A DNA stretch of 64,000 nt, taken from SHYR01 sp036013055. Lineage in GTDB: Bacteria > Chloroflexota > Dehalococcoidia > UBA2979. The translations under genes were made by a program, and so were the position numbers. The stretch spans positions 62,001 through 126,000 of the forward strand of contig DASCQM010000012.1 of assembly GCA_036013055.1 (NCBI GenBank), written 5' to 3'. The notes beneath the pieces were generated by a model. It did not search any database. It saw only the letters and a list, made by a program, of their open reading frames with translations, and was not told where the DNA came from. Positions 62,625 through 64,000 of the stretch are shown here, piece after piece. The stretch's first letter is position 1. Each line of letters begins with the position of its first letter.

Positions 62625-63350
62625 ATGGCTGACCCGTACATCCTCGTCGATCGCGAAGGCGACATCGTCTGGCTCACGTTCAACCGACCGGCGCAGCTCA
62701 ACGCCGTGCATCTGCCGATGCGCGACGAGCTGTGGACGATGCTGATGATGCTGCGCGACGACCCGACGGTGCGCGTGGCCGTGCTCATCGGCGCGGGTGA
62801 CCGTGCCTTCTCCGCGGGCGCAGACATCACGGACTTCGGCACGGCTCCCTCGTACGTCGAGGCGCGCGAGGCACGGCTGAACCGCGATCTCTGGGGCCTG
62901 ATGTCGCAACTGCCGGTGCCGCTGATCGCCGCGATCCACGGCTTCGCGTTCGGTGCGGGGCTCGAGATGTCGCTCTACTGCGATCTGCGCATCGCATCCG
63001 AGGACGCGCGCTTCGCGCTTCCGGAGGTGACGCTCGGGTACATCCCCTCCGCGGGCGGCACGCAGACGCTCTCCCGCCACATCAACCGCGGCGATGCCCT
63101 GCGCATGGCGACGAGCGGCGAACCGATCGATGCCGCCGAGGCGCTGGAGGTCGGGCTCGTCCACGCGGTCGTGCCGCACGAGCGGCTGGAGGCCGAAGCG
63201 CGCGAGTGGGCGGAGCGCATCGCATCGCGCGATCCGGACGCGATGCGTCTCACGAAGCTCGCGGTCGTCGAGGGGCTCGACCTTTCGCTCGCGGACGGGC
63301 TGGCGCTCGAGGCGCGGCTCGCGGCGGTTGCGCGCGCGGCGACCGGCTAG
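62625..63350 (+). CDS. Enoyl-CoA hydratase
   Basis: A 241-residue canonical crotonase: TFNRPAQLNAVHLPMRDEL, DRAFSAGADITDF, HGFAFGAGLEMSLYCDLRIASEDARFALPEVTLGYIPSAGGTQTL with both catalytic Glu (GLE and PEV) seen in segments. Both glutamates present, so hydratase activity is expected. ATG 62625; an out-of-frame copy of ATGGCTGAC lies ten bases before it. Ribosome site weak. Confidence 0.9.
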   Translation: MADPYILVDREGDIVWLTFNRPAQLNAVHLPMRDELWTMLMMLRDDPTVRVAVLIGAGDRAFSAGADITDFGTAPSYVEAREARLNRDLWGLMSQLPVPLIAAIHGFAFGAGLEMSLYCDLRIASEDARFALPEVTLGYIPSAGGTQTLSRHINRGDALRMATSGEPIDAAEALEVGLVHAVVPHERLEAEAREWAERIASRDPDAMRLTKLAVVEGLDLSLADGLALEARLAAVARAATG

Positions 63351-63352
63351 CG

Positions 63353-63874
63353 GTGGGTTCGGTTCAGCGGTTCTTAGCGCGCCTCGATTCGCGGCTCCCG
63401 CGCATGACCGGTCCGACCGTGCTGATCGCGATCAGCCTGCTCGGCATCGGCGCGATCATCTGGGGCGGGACGATCGACACGCCGCAATTCCAAGTCTCCA
63501 CCTTTGACGCTGGTCCCGTCACGGACTTCGCGATCGGCGAGGTCGTGCCATTCGAAGAGCCCGGCATCTACGTCTACGGACTGCGGAGCGGGCAGATCCG
63601 CGTGATCGATGGTGTCGTCCGCACGACCGGCTGCCGCGTCGAGTGGCTGCCCGATGATCGACGCACCACGGCCGACAACCCGGGGCAACGTGCGGGCGCT
63701 TTTGTCGATCCGTGCAGCGACGCGCGGTGGGCGATCGACGGTGACGCCGTCGATGGGACAAGCGAGCCGCTGCGTACGTTCGTCTACACCGCGCGAGCCG
63801 CCGACGATGGGATCGTGCACATCTACGTCGAATTGATCGGGCGCGATGCGAGCGGCGAGGCGGCCGCCGACTAG
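63353..63874 (+). CDS. Membrane-anchored protein with degenerate Rieske-like domain
   Basis: A 173-residue protein: N-terminal span (about 20-38) then a soluble domain with TTGCRVEWLPDD and FVDPCSDARWAIDG. Spacing and context (Cys near a Trp strand, then P-C-x-x-x-x-W-x-x-D-G) resemble the two halves of a Rieske iron-sulfur domain, but the paired His of CxH and CxxH are missing, so no standard 2Fe-2S cluster is expected. GTG 63353 lies two bases after the crotonase stop; ATG 63404 is an alternative. Confidence 0.55.
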   Translation: MGSVQRFLARLDSRLPRMTGPTVLIAISLLGIGAIIWGGTIDTPQFQVSTFDAGPVTDFAIGEVVPFEEPGIYVYGLRSGQIRVIDGVVRTTGCRVEWLPDDRRTTADNPGQRAGAFVDPCSDARWAIDGDAVDGTSEPLRTFVYTARAADDGIVHIYVELIGRDASGEAAAD

Positions 63875-64000
63875 ACGTCGTCGCGGCGGCGGTCGGCCGA
63901 GCATCTGGCCGTCGCGCATCACCGGCACGTCTAGCGCGCAGTATCGAGATTATCTATAGTGAGCCCCGTTTCCGCCCCCGGAAGCGTGTCGTCTCGGCGA
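63875..64000. other. Right-edge intergenic sequence
   Basis: No gene is seen. All six frames carry stops or show no family-like sequence. TATAGT near 63955-63960 could be a promoter -10 element for a gene beyond the window; no matching -35 element was found. Confidence 0.3.

Noticed and set aside
63374..63928. A 184-codon minus-strand ORF at the right edge
   Set aside because: It is the antisense of the Rieske-like gene, Asp/Arg-rich, without motif or ribosome site.

Overview
The window is GC-rich, densely packed bacterial chromosome with many 1-4 nt overlaps between stop and start codons. Single-membrane-style lipoproteins, coenzyme F420 genes, FlbD/FliL/FliW/CsrA-type motility genes, citramalate synthase and class I KARI together suggest a Chloroflexota (Dehalococcoidia-like) organism. 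This is inference from gene content: no rRNA or tRNA was found to anchor it. No insertion sequence, integrase, phage gene or CRISPR array was seen.

Layout. 1-2.8 kb (minus): 3' part of holA, a small membrane protein, cofE and npdG (F420). 3-5.8 kb (plus): an NMT1-type ABC importer, with two covarying hairpins before the lipoprotein gene. 5.8-12.1 kb: a PLP dehydratase, a secreted trypsin-fold pseudoprotease, acyl-CoA dehydrogenase, a crotonase and an intact HtrA protease. 12.1-17.3 kb (minus): cobalamin uptake and salvage (btuCD-like, cobO, cobT, cobS, cobU) behind a cobalamin riboswitch and terminator. 17.3-19.5 kb (plus): promoter, 30-codon ORF and terminator, then two GNAT acetyltransferases and a methyltransferase. 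19.5-20.6 kb: a c-di-AMP (ydaO-type) riboswitch before a tiny zinc-ribbon gene, and a second small Cys/His protein.

20.6-28.8 kb (plus): a NarL-type regulator, then flbD-motA-motB-fliL, a gene that joins the FliM N-terminus to the FliW C-terminal half, and csrA. This looks like a flagellar locus collapsed by one internal deletion. A two-component system and a double-PDZ membrane protein follow. 28.8-40.7 kb (mostly minus): branched-chain amino acid synthesis (cimA; leuB, leuD, leuC, leuA, ilvC, ilvN, ilvB), with three short leader ORFs rich in Leu/Val/Ile that suggest ribosome-mediated attenuation; ilvE is at 46.6-47.5 kb.

40.7-53.7 kb: a self-regulating TetR repressor, an alpha/beta hydrolase-cyclase fusion, a DUF3179 lipoprotein, a geranylgeranyl-reductase-like flavoprotein, two metallo-beta-lactamase-fold hydrolases, two PPOX-fold proteins (possible F420 users), MFS, SDR and VOC genes. 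53.7-59 kb (plus): uppP, then two tandem pairs of SDR genes flanking a crotonase; in each pair the first SDR keeps the Ser-Tyr-Lys site and the second has lost it, which suggests heteromeric dehydrogenases. 59-64 kb: RDD protein, unknowns, two canonical crotonases, a pair of tiny paralogous proteins and a degenerate Rieske-like protein. Strongest leads: the FliM-FliW chimera, the paired active/inactive SDRs, the leader-peptide set and the c-di-AMP switch on a zinc-ribbon gene.
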